A stretch of DNA of 64,000 nucleotides from Spongilla lacustris. Lineage: Eukaryota > Porifera > Demospongiae > Spongillida > Spongillidae. Made by a program: the position numbers and the translations under genes. Positions 55,083-64,000 of this stretch are shown in pieces (position 1 is the first letter of the stretch; the number at the start of each line of letters is the position of its first letter). The DNA lies in the NCBI GenBank assembly GCA_949361645.1, contig OX442419.1, forward strand, positions 8,049,377 through 8,113,376. Reading direction: 5' to 3'. The notes below the pieces were generated by a model. It saw only the letters and a program-made list of their open reading frames with translations, made no database searches and was not told the DNA's origin.

Positions 55083-58000
55083 CAGGGCCGGCGTTAGATA
55101 TTTGGCGGCCCTAGGCAAAAAAGACCTTGGCGGCCCTTCCAACTCGTGGATGGTCTGGGGGAGGGGGGGGGGGGGGGGGAATATTGCACGCTCATCCCGT
55201 TTGCGCTTGCCGCGAATCAACGCGTAACGTAATTGTCAATCAACTGTAATCAACACACGACAATTATAAATGAATATTTACACTCTGTAAGTTCTTTATG
55301 CATGAAAAGCGATTTTTCTAGCTTTAATGGCTGAAAACGAGTCAATTAATGTACCGTACTCCAAGGTTGCTGCAATTTCATGTTCAATTGAAATAAGAGC
55401 CAAGCTTTCAAGCCTATCTTCCCTCATCGTTGACCGCAGAAAAGTCTTTATAAGTTTCAGTTTTGAAAAGCTCCGTTCTGCTGATGCAACTGTAATAGGA
55501 ACTGTCAATAAAATTCGCAGTGCTGTTGTTACATTCGGAAACACTTCATCCAATCTGCTGCTGCGCATGTAGCATAATACATCCATTGGAGTAGCATTCT
55601 GCTCTGGAACAATATGCATTAGTGCTTTTAGCTCAGTGAATAAGTCCAGTTCATCAATGTCACTATCCCCATTACCATCAGATAGCAAGTCTTTCAAAGT
55701 GATGCAATGCTTCCTTAATACATCATCACTGAAGTTTTTAAGAGATGGGATTTTAAAAAGAAAACCAAAGTTGCATGTGTTGAAATCCTTTAAATTGCTC
55801 AAATCTTTCACTCAGGGACATAACAGCCTGATCCATCAAAACGTTGAAGAACTCAATACGGAATCTTTTTTCTGGGTCGTGCACTGATTGATCTTCTGTC
55901 TCATCCAGAGACTGCCTCTTCACCCGTCTTCGCCGCAAAGACGAGGCAGAAGGGAAAACTGCCTCATCAGGTCTCATTTCAAGTTCTTCAACCAACCCAC
56001 TAGCTGCAATTTTGGAGTTAACAAAACCATCGGCCTTGAATTGAATTAGAAACTCCTGAACTTTTTGCAGCAATTCTAGGCAGCTATCTAGCTCCATGTC
56101 ATTACTTTGCATCATCTTACTTAATAGATTAAACTGAAAAAGAATCTCGTACCAGATACACAGTGTTACTAAAAACATAACTTTTTAGTTCCTTTGCTAT
56201 CAAAACAGCTTCAGACTGGCATTTACGGTCATCCGATGTTTCAGAAAGATCAATAAGTGCATCATATATATCACCTATTTGATATCTGATGGCTTTGACA
56301 CTGTCAACACGGCATTCCCATCTTGTTTCAGACAATGGTTTAAGCGTAAAACTTTTTACGTGACTTTTTAAAACTTGCCATCTTTGCACTGAGGCAGAAA
56401 ACAGAAGGTAAATTTGTTGCACAATGCCAAAAAAAGTTACCGCAGTCACTGATGACTTTGCCATATCTCCCAGGACTAGGTTTAAACAGTGACAGCTACA
56501 AGGCACAAATAAGGCACATTTGTTTAGCTGTAGAATTCGGGCCTGAACGCCGCTGATGCGACCACGCATATTTGCACCATTGTCATATCCCTGACCGCGG
56601 CAGTTGGAAATGGATAAACGTAGCTCAGCTAGTTTATGCAGAAATGCTTTTGTTAGCCCAATGCCAGTGCTTTCGTGGACGTGCACAAACCCTACAAAAT
56701 GTTCTACAATGCGAACTGTTTTATTACCTAATTCAACTAAACGCAGGACTACAGTCATTTGCTCTTTGCGGCTAACATCAGGAGTGCAATCTAAAATGAC
56801 TGAATAGTACTTCGACTTAGTAACACTCACAAGGATTTCTTTTAAAACATGGTTGCTGATTAGCTGTAGGAACTTGTTTACCTAAGTAATGATCGTGAAT
56901 TTCATCATTGCTGATCTGTCGAACGTGCTCATGTAGAACAGGGTCGAATTTTGCAACAAGTTGTACTAGGCCTAAAAAATTTCCATTGTTAGGAGCATTC
57001 AACCTTTCTTCTGTTCCTCGAAATGCCATGTTGTTTTGAGCCAGAAACTGAACTATAGCTAATAGCCGCTCTAGAACTCCACGCCAGTGCATTTCTTCGG
57101 CAAGGATGCATCTTTGGAATTCACTATCAATCGTTTGTTTTTGGTTCAGCCGATTTTCTGTATCTACCCATATTTTATGTGCTTCGATGTGGTTACAAGA
57201 TGTTTCATGTTCAGCAAGAATAGCCGTGATGTTTTTCCAATCACAGTAACTATCATGTGAAAATTTGCTAGTTGAATTGGAAAATAATTTACAGCAAAAG
57301 CAAAATGCACGATCAAGATGCATTGAGTAGACTAACCATCGCCTGTCAACCGTTTTTGAGTTTGGAAGCTTTCGTTTGTAATATGCTGTTAAAAACCGCC
57401 TACCTTTAGTTTCAGGAAAATCGCAGTCCATTATTCTTGTGGGACCCTTTACAACAATGGATGAAACAATTTGCTTGTTTGTTGCTGGCCAACATCCAAT
57501 ATCATTGTAGTCAATCTGCTGCATTTCTCCATCGTCGCTGCCCAGCGTATTGTGAAACATTGATGATATTGTTGCTGCCAATGGTGGTTCTTTGTCTGGA
57601 ACATATGCTGACTGGCTTTCATTTGACAAAGTGTCACTGGCAGAATACTCCACTGCTGAGCCTACATTCATCATCCGTATTCTGTACATTTGCAGTTTCG
57701 ATCACCATGTGCTCCTCCAAGTCCTCGTCAGCAGTGGATCTCTTCAAATGCTTCAAAATCGATCCTTGCTGGGATTTCATAAAGTCATCATGAGTTCTCT
57801 TTCGCTTCCGCTTTTCCGCCCCAGAATCATACTTAGAGCCAGACACTTTATTTTGCAAATATAATGTATATTTTTGTCAGGGATCAATTATAAGGTTGAC
57901 CCTGCTGAGGAATGCAGAGTTCATGGAGGGCAGTCTTGAGAAAGGATGCTAAACTGCATGGTGAAAGGGTTGCATGTGACAGAGAACCTTTGATACGCGG

Positions 58001-58209
58001 GATTCAAGGAATGAATTGATGATGAAATTGAGTGCATGCAGTACTAGTCTTATCGTTTTATTTTACTGGTTAGTGTGCGCAATCTAGCGGCGGCAAGTAA
58101 GAGTGCTAAGTAGCATATGAATAATTAAGTAGCACCAGTTTGGCGGCCCCATATTTGACCGGCGGCCCTAGGCATTTGCCTAGTCTGCCTAGCGATAACG
58201 CCGGCCCTG
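55083..58209 (-). mobile_element. hAT transposon nested in the MULE-like element
   Basis: TIRs CAGGGCCGGCGTTA and TAACGCCGGCCCTG are perfect. CTTAAAC flanks both sides (55,076-55,082 and 58,210-58,216), extendable to eight bases with one mismatch. Subterminal GGCGGCCCTAGGCA words occur at both ends. Length 3,127 bases. Encodes a frameshifted transposase. Confidence 0.88.
55296..57858 (-). pseudogene. hAT transposase of the TTF-finger/ZMYM-like type, four frameshifts
   Basis: Five overlapping minus-strand frames read in order. 57,858-57,690 is a basic N-terminus (GAEKRKRKRTHDDF). 57,689-56,880 has a TTF-type finger (DRRWLVYSMHLDRAFCFCCK) and a DUF4371-like part (LGLVQLVAKFDPVLHEHV). 56,880-56,150 has the core (KYYSVILDCTPD, CRGQGYDNGANMRG, PCSCHCLNLVLGD). 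56,150-55,800 is an insertion region rich in Arg (SLRRRRVKRQS). The last frame, to 55,296, has hATC (VPITVASAERSFSKLKLIK). Breaks lie near 57,690, 56,880, 56,150 and 55,800, so no functional product is expected. Confidence 0.8.
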
Positions 58210-58484
58210 CTTAAACGCTTCAATGGATAGCGACTGGTAAGACAGAGCTCCGTTTACTTTTCCCTACTCTGTTTAGAGCGCACCATAGGCACAGCAGCCA
58301 CCAGTATTCATTCTAGTGTCACATGACAGTACGTTTATAATCTGACATTAACTTGTAAACATTGGGCCCTGCACGGCACAAACATTGTACGCGAATGTCT
58401 CCAGACCCTATGCAAGCGTAGCGGCAATGTAATTCATCCGCAGCTGCGATGCATTGGGTCTGGGCACGAGACTAGGTTGTACGT

Positions 58485-58582
58485 TAGCTTCGTCCCCAGG
58501 CCCTGTTTTATTAAAGTTACGGGGGGGGGGGGGTGTTTTTCACCTCGTAACTTTAATGAAACAGGGCCTGGGAACGAGGCTA
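58485..58582. mobile_element. 98-base MULE-like MITE inserted in the TSD of its neighbour
   Basis: Begins TAGCTTCGTCCCCAGGCCCT and ends AGGGCCTGGGAACGAGGCTA. Flanks GTTGTACGT and GTTGTAAGT agree at eight of nine bases. The left TSD overlaps that of the element ending at 58,474. The same family as 44,103-44,487. A poly-G run lies in its centre. Confidence 0.75.
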
Positions 58583-58633
58583 GTTGTAAGTATACTACTA
58601 GTAAAAAAAAAAGAATGAAACAAGATATACATT

Positions 58634-58820
58634 CTCTCTGAGAAAGTTAGTGGTATATATGATTTCAAGGCAATGGTGGTGTAAAAAGGAAGGGAACAAG
58701 GGAGTGGAGATACAATAATTAAGCAACATAAATATATTGTATCTCCAATCCCTTGTTCCCTTCCTTTTTACACCACCATTGCCTTCAAATCCTATATACC
58801 ACTAACTTTCTCAGAGATAC
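58634..58820. mobile_element. Hairpin MITE
   Basis: Arms TCTGAGAAAGTTAGTGGTAT, GGCAATGGTGGTGTAAAAAG and GGAAGGGAACAAGGGA are mirrored on the right around a short AT-rich loop near 58,725. About 185 bases. Non-coding. Confidence 0.7.
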
Positions 58821-58907
58821 GTAATCTACCATAGCAACAGTTGCTACGGTGCCATGTGAGTGACAATCATTATTTAGGAGTTGCACTTTACTTTTGTTTT
58901 CGTGCGT

Positions 58908-59345
58908 ATGGAGGAGGGTGGGTGCAGCAATCGCTTTTCTGCTTACTTCGAGACGCTACCTGAGACAGCTAAAAAAAAGTATGTTGAGAAATTATCTGCC
59001 TTGGGTGGTATTCAAGATCCTTATGTGGAAGCTTTGGCTGGCCTGAAAGCTTTATAGAGTGGCAGGACTGGCCAAATGTCCAACACGCAGACATATACAA
59101 CTATTTGATCACAAGGAGTAGTCCATACACGCATCAGCAACTTAAGGCCTAGAGGCTTATAAGTTATTTAAAGAGGGTTGGGTCCAAGGGGTTACTGTGC
59201 AATCAGTTCCTCCGAGATCAGATCTTTATATTGTGACCGCTCGTGTAAGGCACTACCCAAGACTATCGGAGACACCAGGGAAGGCATGGTTAGCTGTAGA
59301 GCATATTGGAACAGTATTGTGTGGGCATTGTACCTGTATGGCGCA
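58908..59345 (+). pseudogene. SWIM-domain gene fragment (paralogue of the gene at 50,653)
   Basis: MEEGGCSNRFSAYFETLPET then AKKKYVEKLSALGGIQDPY aligns with the N-terminus of the 50,653 gene. After a frame change, ESFIEWQDWPNV and YNYLITRSSPYTHQQLK follow. After another (near 59,150), LEAYKLFKEGWVQGVTV leads to the start of the SWIM finger (VLCGHCTCMA). The sequence is then cut by the repeat starting CAGGGGCGGACGCAGGATTT at 59,343. The intron seen at 50,846 in the paralogue is absent here. Confidence 0.65.
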
Positions 59346-59860
59346 GGGGCGGACGCAGGATTTAGAGTTAGGGGGGGGGGGGGGGCGCAAAGGGCAGAGG
59401 GTAGGAAATGGGGGTGGGTGCGGGAGGAGGTGCTATATCCTAACTCTCTCCACATTCTCATCTGTACAAAACATTGGTCATAGATGGAGTGAGATGCTCT
59501 AAGCTTAGCGAATGCCCCTTCAAATGTGTCTGCAACCTGCTGAGCATCCATGAGGAGAACAGGATATTGCTGGGCCACATTTTTTTACACAAATCATCAT
59601 TCAGTATATGGCTCGCTTATTGAAGGTCTTTGTAGTGATGACTCAATATACATAAGATACAGACAGCATTCTTTGAATTACAGCAGGGGTGGACGCAGGA
59701 TTTAAAGTAAGGGGGGGCGCAAATGGCAGAGGGTAGGAAATGGGGGTGGGTGCGGGAGGGGGCGCTGCCCCCTCCCACTCCAGCTAGGGGGTATGGGGGA
59801 GCGCTGTAAGCTCCCCCATTGGGGTCTGGGGCTTCACCCCAGGAGCTTTGCAAATTCCGC
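59343..59860. repeat. Two direct copies of a MITE end (CAGGGGCGGACGCAGGATTT)
   Basis: Starts at 59,343 and at 59,684 share about 90 bases (GGGGGGCGCAAA, GGCAGAGGGTAGGAAATGGG). No inverted partner end is seen, so these are partial ends of hAT-like MITEs. The intervening 59,440-59,680 has a minus-strand frame (AQQYPVLLMDAQQVADTFEG) that I do not recognise. Confidence 0.5.
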
Positions 59861-60229
59861 GTTATGAAGCTTCAGAACAATACGGAATTTCATACCGAAT
59901 CAGCCACAAAATGCTTTATGCCTTCGAGTTGCGCAAAATGCGCACGTGCTGCAGCAGCTTTGGGTTTGACGTTCGTCTGACGCACAACCGTTCACTTTCT
60001 CTCTAGCTCAGGTTAATGGTGACAGGTTAACTTAATTGTCTTATTATATATTTTTATCATCCGTATATTAGGAGGGGCGTGCGCCCTTATTGCAGCCACG
60101 TGGCTGCAATACTTTTTACGATATACACTAATACACAACTCAAGAACAACACCGCTTCAACATCACTACCTTGTTCGTGGTTGCCCACAACGTTCCAGCA
60201 TGTTACTTATTCAGAAATTGTTGATTTTT

Positions 60230-60549
60230 AATGTATACGTCAACCATTGCAATAGTCTTCTAGCTCAGGCTGTTGTAATAGCCATACTGATACCAGTTCT
60301 AAGGCTACAAGTTCATCACATTCCCGTACACCATCCAATAAAGAGCTTAACAAGCTATATAACACCACCAACAAAATGAACACCACAAATCCAGCTGTGA
60401 TAACTCGGCTCCCAATCCTCACAGTCACCCCTTTTCAGCGCGCTAATCCACTTTCTTCTCCTTGATATCTCTTCCGGGAACCGATAAAAGTGTGTTTCTG
60501 AACCTTTGAAAAAAGATTCTTGCAACCAGGAACGCAACAACTTTTAACC
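60230..60549 (-). pseudogene. THAP-type zinc finger fragment
   Basis: From 60,549: MVKSCCVPGCKN, a frame break in a T-run near 60,515, then GSETHFYRFPEEISRRRKWI, SALKRGDCEDWEP and ICGVHFVGG. This is the Cys-x-x-x-Cys ... Cys-x-x-His THAP signature with the conserved FHRFP-like and W motifs. THAP fingers bind TIRs in several transposase families. The catalytic part is missing. Confidence 0.65.
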
Positions 60550-60620
60550 ATCCTAGGCTTTGCCACTCAAATGGCCGACAGGAAGCAAAAAGTAAACTAT
60601 GACGTCATTTGTGCAAATCC

Positions 60621-60952
60621 TCTGTTGCGTTGCGCCGTAATTGCGTTACGATCGGAATTACATGTAGCATAGATATTAAAGTAATATCTATGCATGTAGT
60701 TACTTTATGACTGTAAAATAATTACGCTCCGATGGCAACGTAAACACCCTGATTACAAAGGTTGCACAGGTCTCATCTATTCTTTAGTTTACTGTCTGAC
60801 TGCCCGCTTTAGTACACATTAGTATACATCATGTATCCATGCAATGTAATAACCTGATTTATATTATATATTGAATTATAGGGCTGTTACGTTACGTTAC
60901 GGTCGCCGAAAGGCTTACAACTAAACACATGTCCAAAACACATGTCCAGGAA
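60621..60952. other. AT-rich non-coding stretch with CGTAAT/ATTACG words
   Basis: Contains an inverted repeat GCATAGATATTA/TAATATCTATGC and TTACGTTACGTTACGG, with words similar to 47,570-47,700. No gene seen. Confidence 0.4.
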
Positions 60953-61568
60953 CTGCAAATGGGCAGGCAGCTGTAAGTGTTGATTCGAGGAGCAGCTCAT
61001 CAGAGTAAACAGGCATGCCCCTCCGACCTCCTAGCGTAATGGGTGCCCGAGGCAACACACCTATATATGATACTACCGCGATAGAACTGTTCTTGAACCG
61101 TTCTATCGCGGTAGTGTGAACGCAGTGTAAGATGCTAGCTAGTCTCGCGGGCCATGATGTAATAAATTATAATTTATTACGTCATGGCCCGCGAGACTAG
61201 ATGCTAGCTTGGCTATCCCCTCGTTTACAGTGGTACGTTAAGCTGGGTTTACAATATGACGCTTGCTGAATGTTGCGTCACCCATTGACCACATCCATAG
61301 GCCCTCATAGCCGGAGATGTTGTGGGGTTAATGAACTCTCCGGCTAAGAGGTCCTATGGGTGTGGTCAATGAGTGGGGTTAATGAACTCTCACTCATTGA
61401 CCACGCCCATAGGACCTCTTAGCTGGAGAGTTCATTAACTTCTCATCCATTGACCACACCCCCTCTTAGACGAAGAGTTCATTAACCCCATGACTTCTCA
61501 CCCATTGACCACACCCATGGGCCCTCATAGCCGGAGAGTTCATTAACCCCTCAACATCTCATCCATTG
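60953..61568. repeat. Second copy of the 45,868-46,795 block with 61-base repeat units
   Basis: Shares GGGCAGGCAGCTGTAAGTGT and the GCGATAGAAC hairpin. About five 61-base-type units follow at 61,270-61,568; one unit (about 61,316-61,385) is inverted. A 60-base MITE has inserted at 61,140. Confidence 0.82.
61140..61199. mobile_element. 60-base near-perfect palindromic MITE with exact 9-base TSD
   Basis: Begins TAGTCTCGCGGGCCATGA and ends TCATGGCCCGCGAGACTA, with AATTATAATT at the centre. GATGCTAGC flanks both sides (61,131-61,139 and 61,200-61,208). The paralogous block at 46,060 shows the empty site with a single GATGCTAGC. Confidence 0.93.
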
Positions 61569-61629
61569 TACATGCATAGTGCATGCTATCGCTAATCTAT
61601 TAACATGAAGCTTTTACCTACACATTGAA

Positions 61630-61960
61630 ATTTGTATTGAACACAACTGTAGTTCAGAAATGGCCAAATCCTCCACATGCACCTCAGCCTCTCCTCCTCT
61701 TTTCCAACCTCCTCCTTCTCCCTGGTCCAGGCCTCCTCTGCTACTTACTCTAAATGCTACTTGTCTCCCCTCTGGCTGTGGCAGCCATGGAGGTGGTGAG
61801 AGCAGCCATGCAGGCCATGGGGGCAGCTCTGCTGGGGGTAGTGGTGGTGGGGGCATCATTTACTGCACTTAACAGCTCACTATTCCTAAGAATAGCTTTT
61901 TGAAGACCACCATTGTACTCCACTAGAACATGTGAGTTGCTACTTACTCTAAATGCTACT
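61630..61960. repeat. Copy of ankyrin-gene intron sequence
   Basis: GGCCAAATCCTCCACATGCA and TTTTCCAACCTCCTCCTTCT also occur at 5,125-5,215 and 30,752-30,840, in the intron before the ankyrin exon. This places 61,630-62,900 as a further duplicate of the ankyrin exon unit. The Gly/Ser-rich open frame here is not supported as a gene. Confidence 0.7.
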
Positions 61961-62265
61961 TACATGTACTTTAATGTCTCAATGTGGTATGCTGAAAGTA
62001 TGAAAGTGGAAAAGAATTGAGTTCACTTACTGCACATTGTGTGGCAGTATAGTTGGCAGAAACTGCATTTGTGTAAAACTATAGGACGGTATGGACAAAA
62101 CAAAGCTTTTGGGTATTACTGTACGTTCACAGTAAGTTATTACAGTGGGCACTGACATAATTCCATGGTAAGACCCTTGTGGTATGTTAGAAAGCTATCC
62201 ATGTACTACATGTACATGTGTACATTGTGCCCACCATGTTGACTGAACTATTGTACCCACTCCAG

Positions 62266-62367
62266 TATGGTCATGCTCCGTTACACTTTGCTGCAAGTGG
62301 AGGACATGCTACTTGTGTGGAACATTTCCTTTCCACTCCTGGTATTGATGTGAACATTAAGAATAAA
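62266..62367 (+). CDS. Ankyrin-repeat exon
   Basis: A 102-base phase 0 exon after CCCACTCCAG and before GTGAGTTGG. Repeat YGHAPLHFAASGGHATCVEH then FLSTPGIDVNIKNK. The frame is intact, but it is the most divergent of the series (Ala for Thr in TPLH, Phe for Leu). Confidence 0.72.
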
Positions 62368-62455
62368 GTGAGTTGGTCATAAGGCTATAGCTGCATGGCC
62401 TGTGGGCAAAGTTCTAGAAAGTTTGTAAATCTCAATGAAGGCCATAACATTGTCT

Positions 62456-62860
62456 GGTATCCCTCCCACCCTGGCTAGGGGGAGGGACTGTGGTATCCCT
62501 CACACCCTGGCTAGGGGAAGGGGCTGTGGTATCCCTCCCACCCTGGCTAGGGGGAGGGGCTGTGGTATCCCTCCCACCCTGGTTAGGGGGAGGGGCTGTG
62601 GAATCCCTCCCACCCTGGTTAGGGGGAGGGGCTGTGGTATCCCTCCCACCCTGCTAGGGGGAGGGGCTGTGGTATCCCTCCCACCCTGGTTAGGGGGAGG
62701 GGCTGTGGTATCCCTCCCACCCTGGCTAGGGGGAGGGGTTGTGGTATCCCTCCCACCCTGGTTAGGGGGAGGGGCTGTGGTATCCCTCCCACCCTGGCTA
62801 GGGGGAGGAGCTGTGGTATCCCTCCCACCCTGGCTAGGGGGAAGAGCTGTGGTATCTTTC
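62456..62860. repeat. G-rich minisatellite, 36-base unit, array 4 (longest)
   Basis: About eleven units of the CCCTCCCACCCTGGCTAGGG repeat, one lacking a base (CCCTGCTAGG), which switches the frame of the artefactual open frames. Runs of GGGGG, AGGGG and GGG recur in each unit. Confidence 0.9.
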
Positions 62861-63022
62861 TCTTTGGGCCATTCAAACTTGATTAGGTATTTCTCGGGCA
62901 AACTTATAATAAAATGGGGTCAGTAGGTAGGGGGGGGGGGGGGGAATATATAATTGACATACCGCATGCTACAAATGAGTTCATTGCAACGTTGTTGGGA
63001 CGGCCGCGTTTTGCCGTCTGAT

Positions 63023-63985
63023 GCATCACGTGACCGTCACGTTCTACAACTTTCGTTTTCAGTGACCCTAGTCTTATCAACTGAGTTTTGCTGTATATCT
63101 TCACTCGGGGTTAATGGATCAGAATGATTATTGGAATTTAGCTTAAGCACCAACCTTTAAATGCTTTGGCCTAGCCAGATTCTGAACCTTGAAAACTGTT
63201 TGGGTATTTTCGAGCGATACGTAACCTATAAGTGTTTGCTTCGAAGTGCTCGATTCATGGTAATTGAAGCATGTAGTATTTCCGAGCGATGATTATTGCA
63301 TCGATTGGGCTCCTTTTTACAGTGTACTACCTTGTTTTTCCACCAGAATTAGGGTTGCCAAACTTCTGGCTTTAAAAACAGCACCATTTTCAAATGAATT
63401 TCATTAAAACGTGCTGTTATGCTTATAAAGTGGGCGGTCCGGTGGTACGACTCGAGCTGAAAACGGTTCTTTCCAGCTGTGAACGATGGCGGAGAGTAAG
63501 TATAGACCCCTTTGCTTGCTCTCCGCTGTCGTTCACAGATGGATTATGCTTGGTTCTGAAAAGAACCGTTCTTGGTTTTAGTCGTACCACCACCCACCTA
63601 CTTTGCGAATAAAACATTGTTTTAATGAAATTCATCTGAAAATGGTGCTGTTTTTAAAGCTAGAAGTTAGGCAACCCGAAAAACAAGCTGGTACATTGTA
63701 AACGGGGCCCAAACAATGAAATGATCATCGCTCTGGACAACTGAATGATTTATCTATCATAAATCGAGCACTTCGAGAAAAAAAGCCAAACACTTTTTGT
63801 CTTTATGAGGTGCGTATCGCTCGAAAATAACAGAACGGTTTCCCGGGTTTAGAATCTGGCTCGGCCAAATCATTTAGAGGTTGGTGCTTAAGCTAAATCC
63901 CAATAATCATCTTAATAGGAAAACTCAGTTGACAAGACTGGGGTCACTGAAAACGAAAGTGGTAGAACGTGACTGTCATGTGACA
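63023..63985. mobile_element. Large inverted-repeat element, about 960 bases
   Basis: The left half (GTCACGTTCTACAACTTTCG, CAGTGACCCTAGTCTTATC, GGGTATTTTCGAGCGATACG, TTCATTAAAACG) is mirrored in the right half to 63,985. The centre is at about 63,510 near two copies of a GTGAACGA/TCGTTCAC word. Segments of it also lie inside 5,940-6,075 and 31,565-31,740. No transposase. Both termini may extend beyond what I mark, since the window ends at 64,000. Confidence 0.65.
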
Positions 63986-64000
63986 CAGCTTTTTTTTTTT

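Larger units (their letters stand above)
54682..58474. mobile_element. MULE-like element with long TIRs and 9-base TSD, split by a hAT element
   Basis: TIRs of about 100 bases begin TAGTCTCGTGCCCAGACCCA and continue with GCATCGCAGCTGCGGATGAA at both ends. GGTTGTACG flanks both sides exactly (54,673-54,681 and 58,475-58,483). Without the nested hAT (55,083-58,209) it is about 660 bases and non-coding. Nine-base TSDs with long TIRs fit Mutator-like elements. Confidence 0.8.
58876..60620. mobile_element. Degraded relative of the ISL2EU-like element
   Basis: Left edge AGGAGTTGCAC and right edge GTGCAAATCCT with TGACGTCA nearby resemble the TIR of 50,536-54,564. Inside, the plus strand holds a fragment homologous to the SWIM gene N-terminus and the minus strand a THAP finger fragment. 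They face each other as in the intact element. The middle is replaced by two partial MITE ends (59,343 and 59,684). The termini are only approximately placed. Confidence 0.5.

Noticed and set aside
61614..61872. Gly/Ser/Pro-rich frame of 70 to 81 codons
   Set aside because: The sequence is a copy of ankyrin-gene intron DNA (5,125 and 30,752) where the frame is not kept.

Overview
The window is eukaryotic, animal-type genomic DNA. It has spliced genes with GT/AG introns, many of them only 39 to 80 bases long, long CA/GT microsatellites, several minisatellites and a dense load of DNA transposons. The ankyrin exon style, very short introns, R2-type retrotransposon fragments and hAT, MULE-like and ISL2EU-like elements suggest a marine invertebrate. 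A demosponge is my best guess, but this is inference only. No bacterial operon, tRNA or rRNA gene was recognised.

Region 1 (1-32,000) holds one segment present three times. Copy 1 (1-11,060) and copy 2 (12,505-20,975) are inverted about a 1.4 kb spacer. Copy 3 (22,950-31,690) is inverted to copy 2 and direct to copy 1. Copies 1 and 2 each carry an almost identical gene of four hemopexin-like repeats. The two genes sit head to head, each with a TATA-like box and a 5' intron. Copies 1 and 3 carry the first exons of an ankyrin-repeat gene. The copies differ by clean transposon insertions: a hAT MITE (19,265), a CACTA-like element (26,368), a CACTA-like MITE (2,324) and a hAT element (26,356).

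Region 2 (29,800-46,000 and 61,600-62,900) holds plus-strand ankyrin exons, mostly 102 bases and phase 0. Several are broken. Some are followed by a G-rich 36-base minisatellite. A 5'-truncated Gypsy LTR retrotransposon (36,783 to about 44,049) interrupts this series. Its integrase gene is split by a 5.67 kb TIR element flanked by TGC, which carries a truncated gene of an uncharacterised invertebrate family. That gene is in turn interrupted by a 3 kb palindromic (foldback) element whose two arms each encode the same 227-residue protein.

Region 3 (48,000-61,200) is a transposon nest. It contains a hAT element with perfect 8-base TSDs (48,162-50,448) and a two-gene ISL2EU-like element (50,536-54,564). 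The latter has a spliced SWIM/YqaJ-nuclease/PHD gene facing a DDE transposase gene. Next come a MULE-like MITE split by a second, frameshifted hAT element (54,682-58,474), a second MITE inserted in its TSD, and a degraded relative of the ISL2EU-like element with a THAP finger (about 58,876-60,620).

The most novel-looking features are the two-gene nuclease/transposase element, the gene-bearing foldback, a family of 9-base-TSD palindromic MITEs, and the three-copy segment whose insertion pattern does not fit a simple duplication history. No function was tested; all identifications come from reading motifs.
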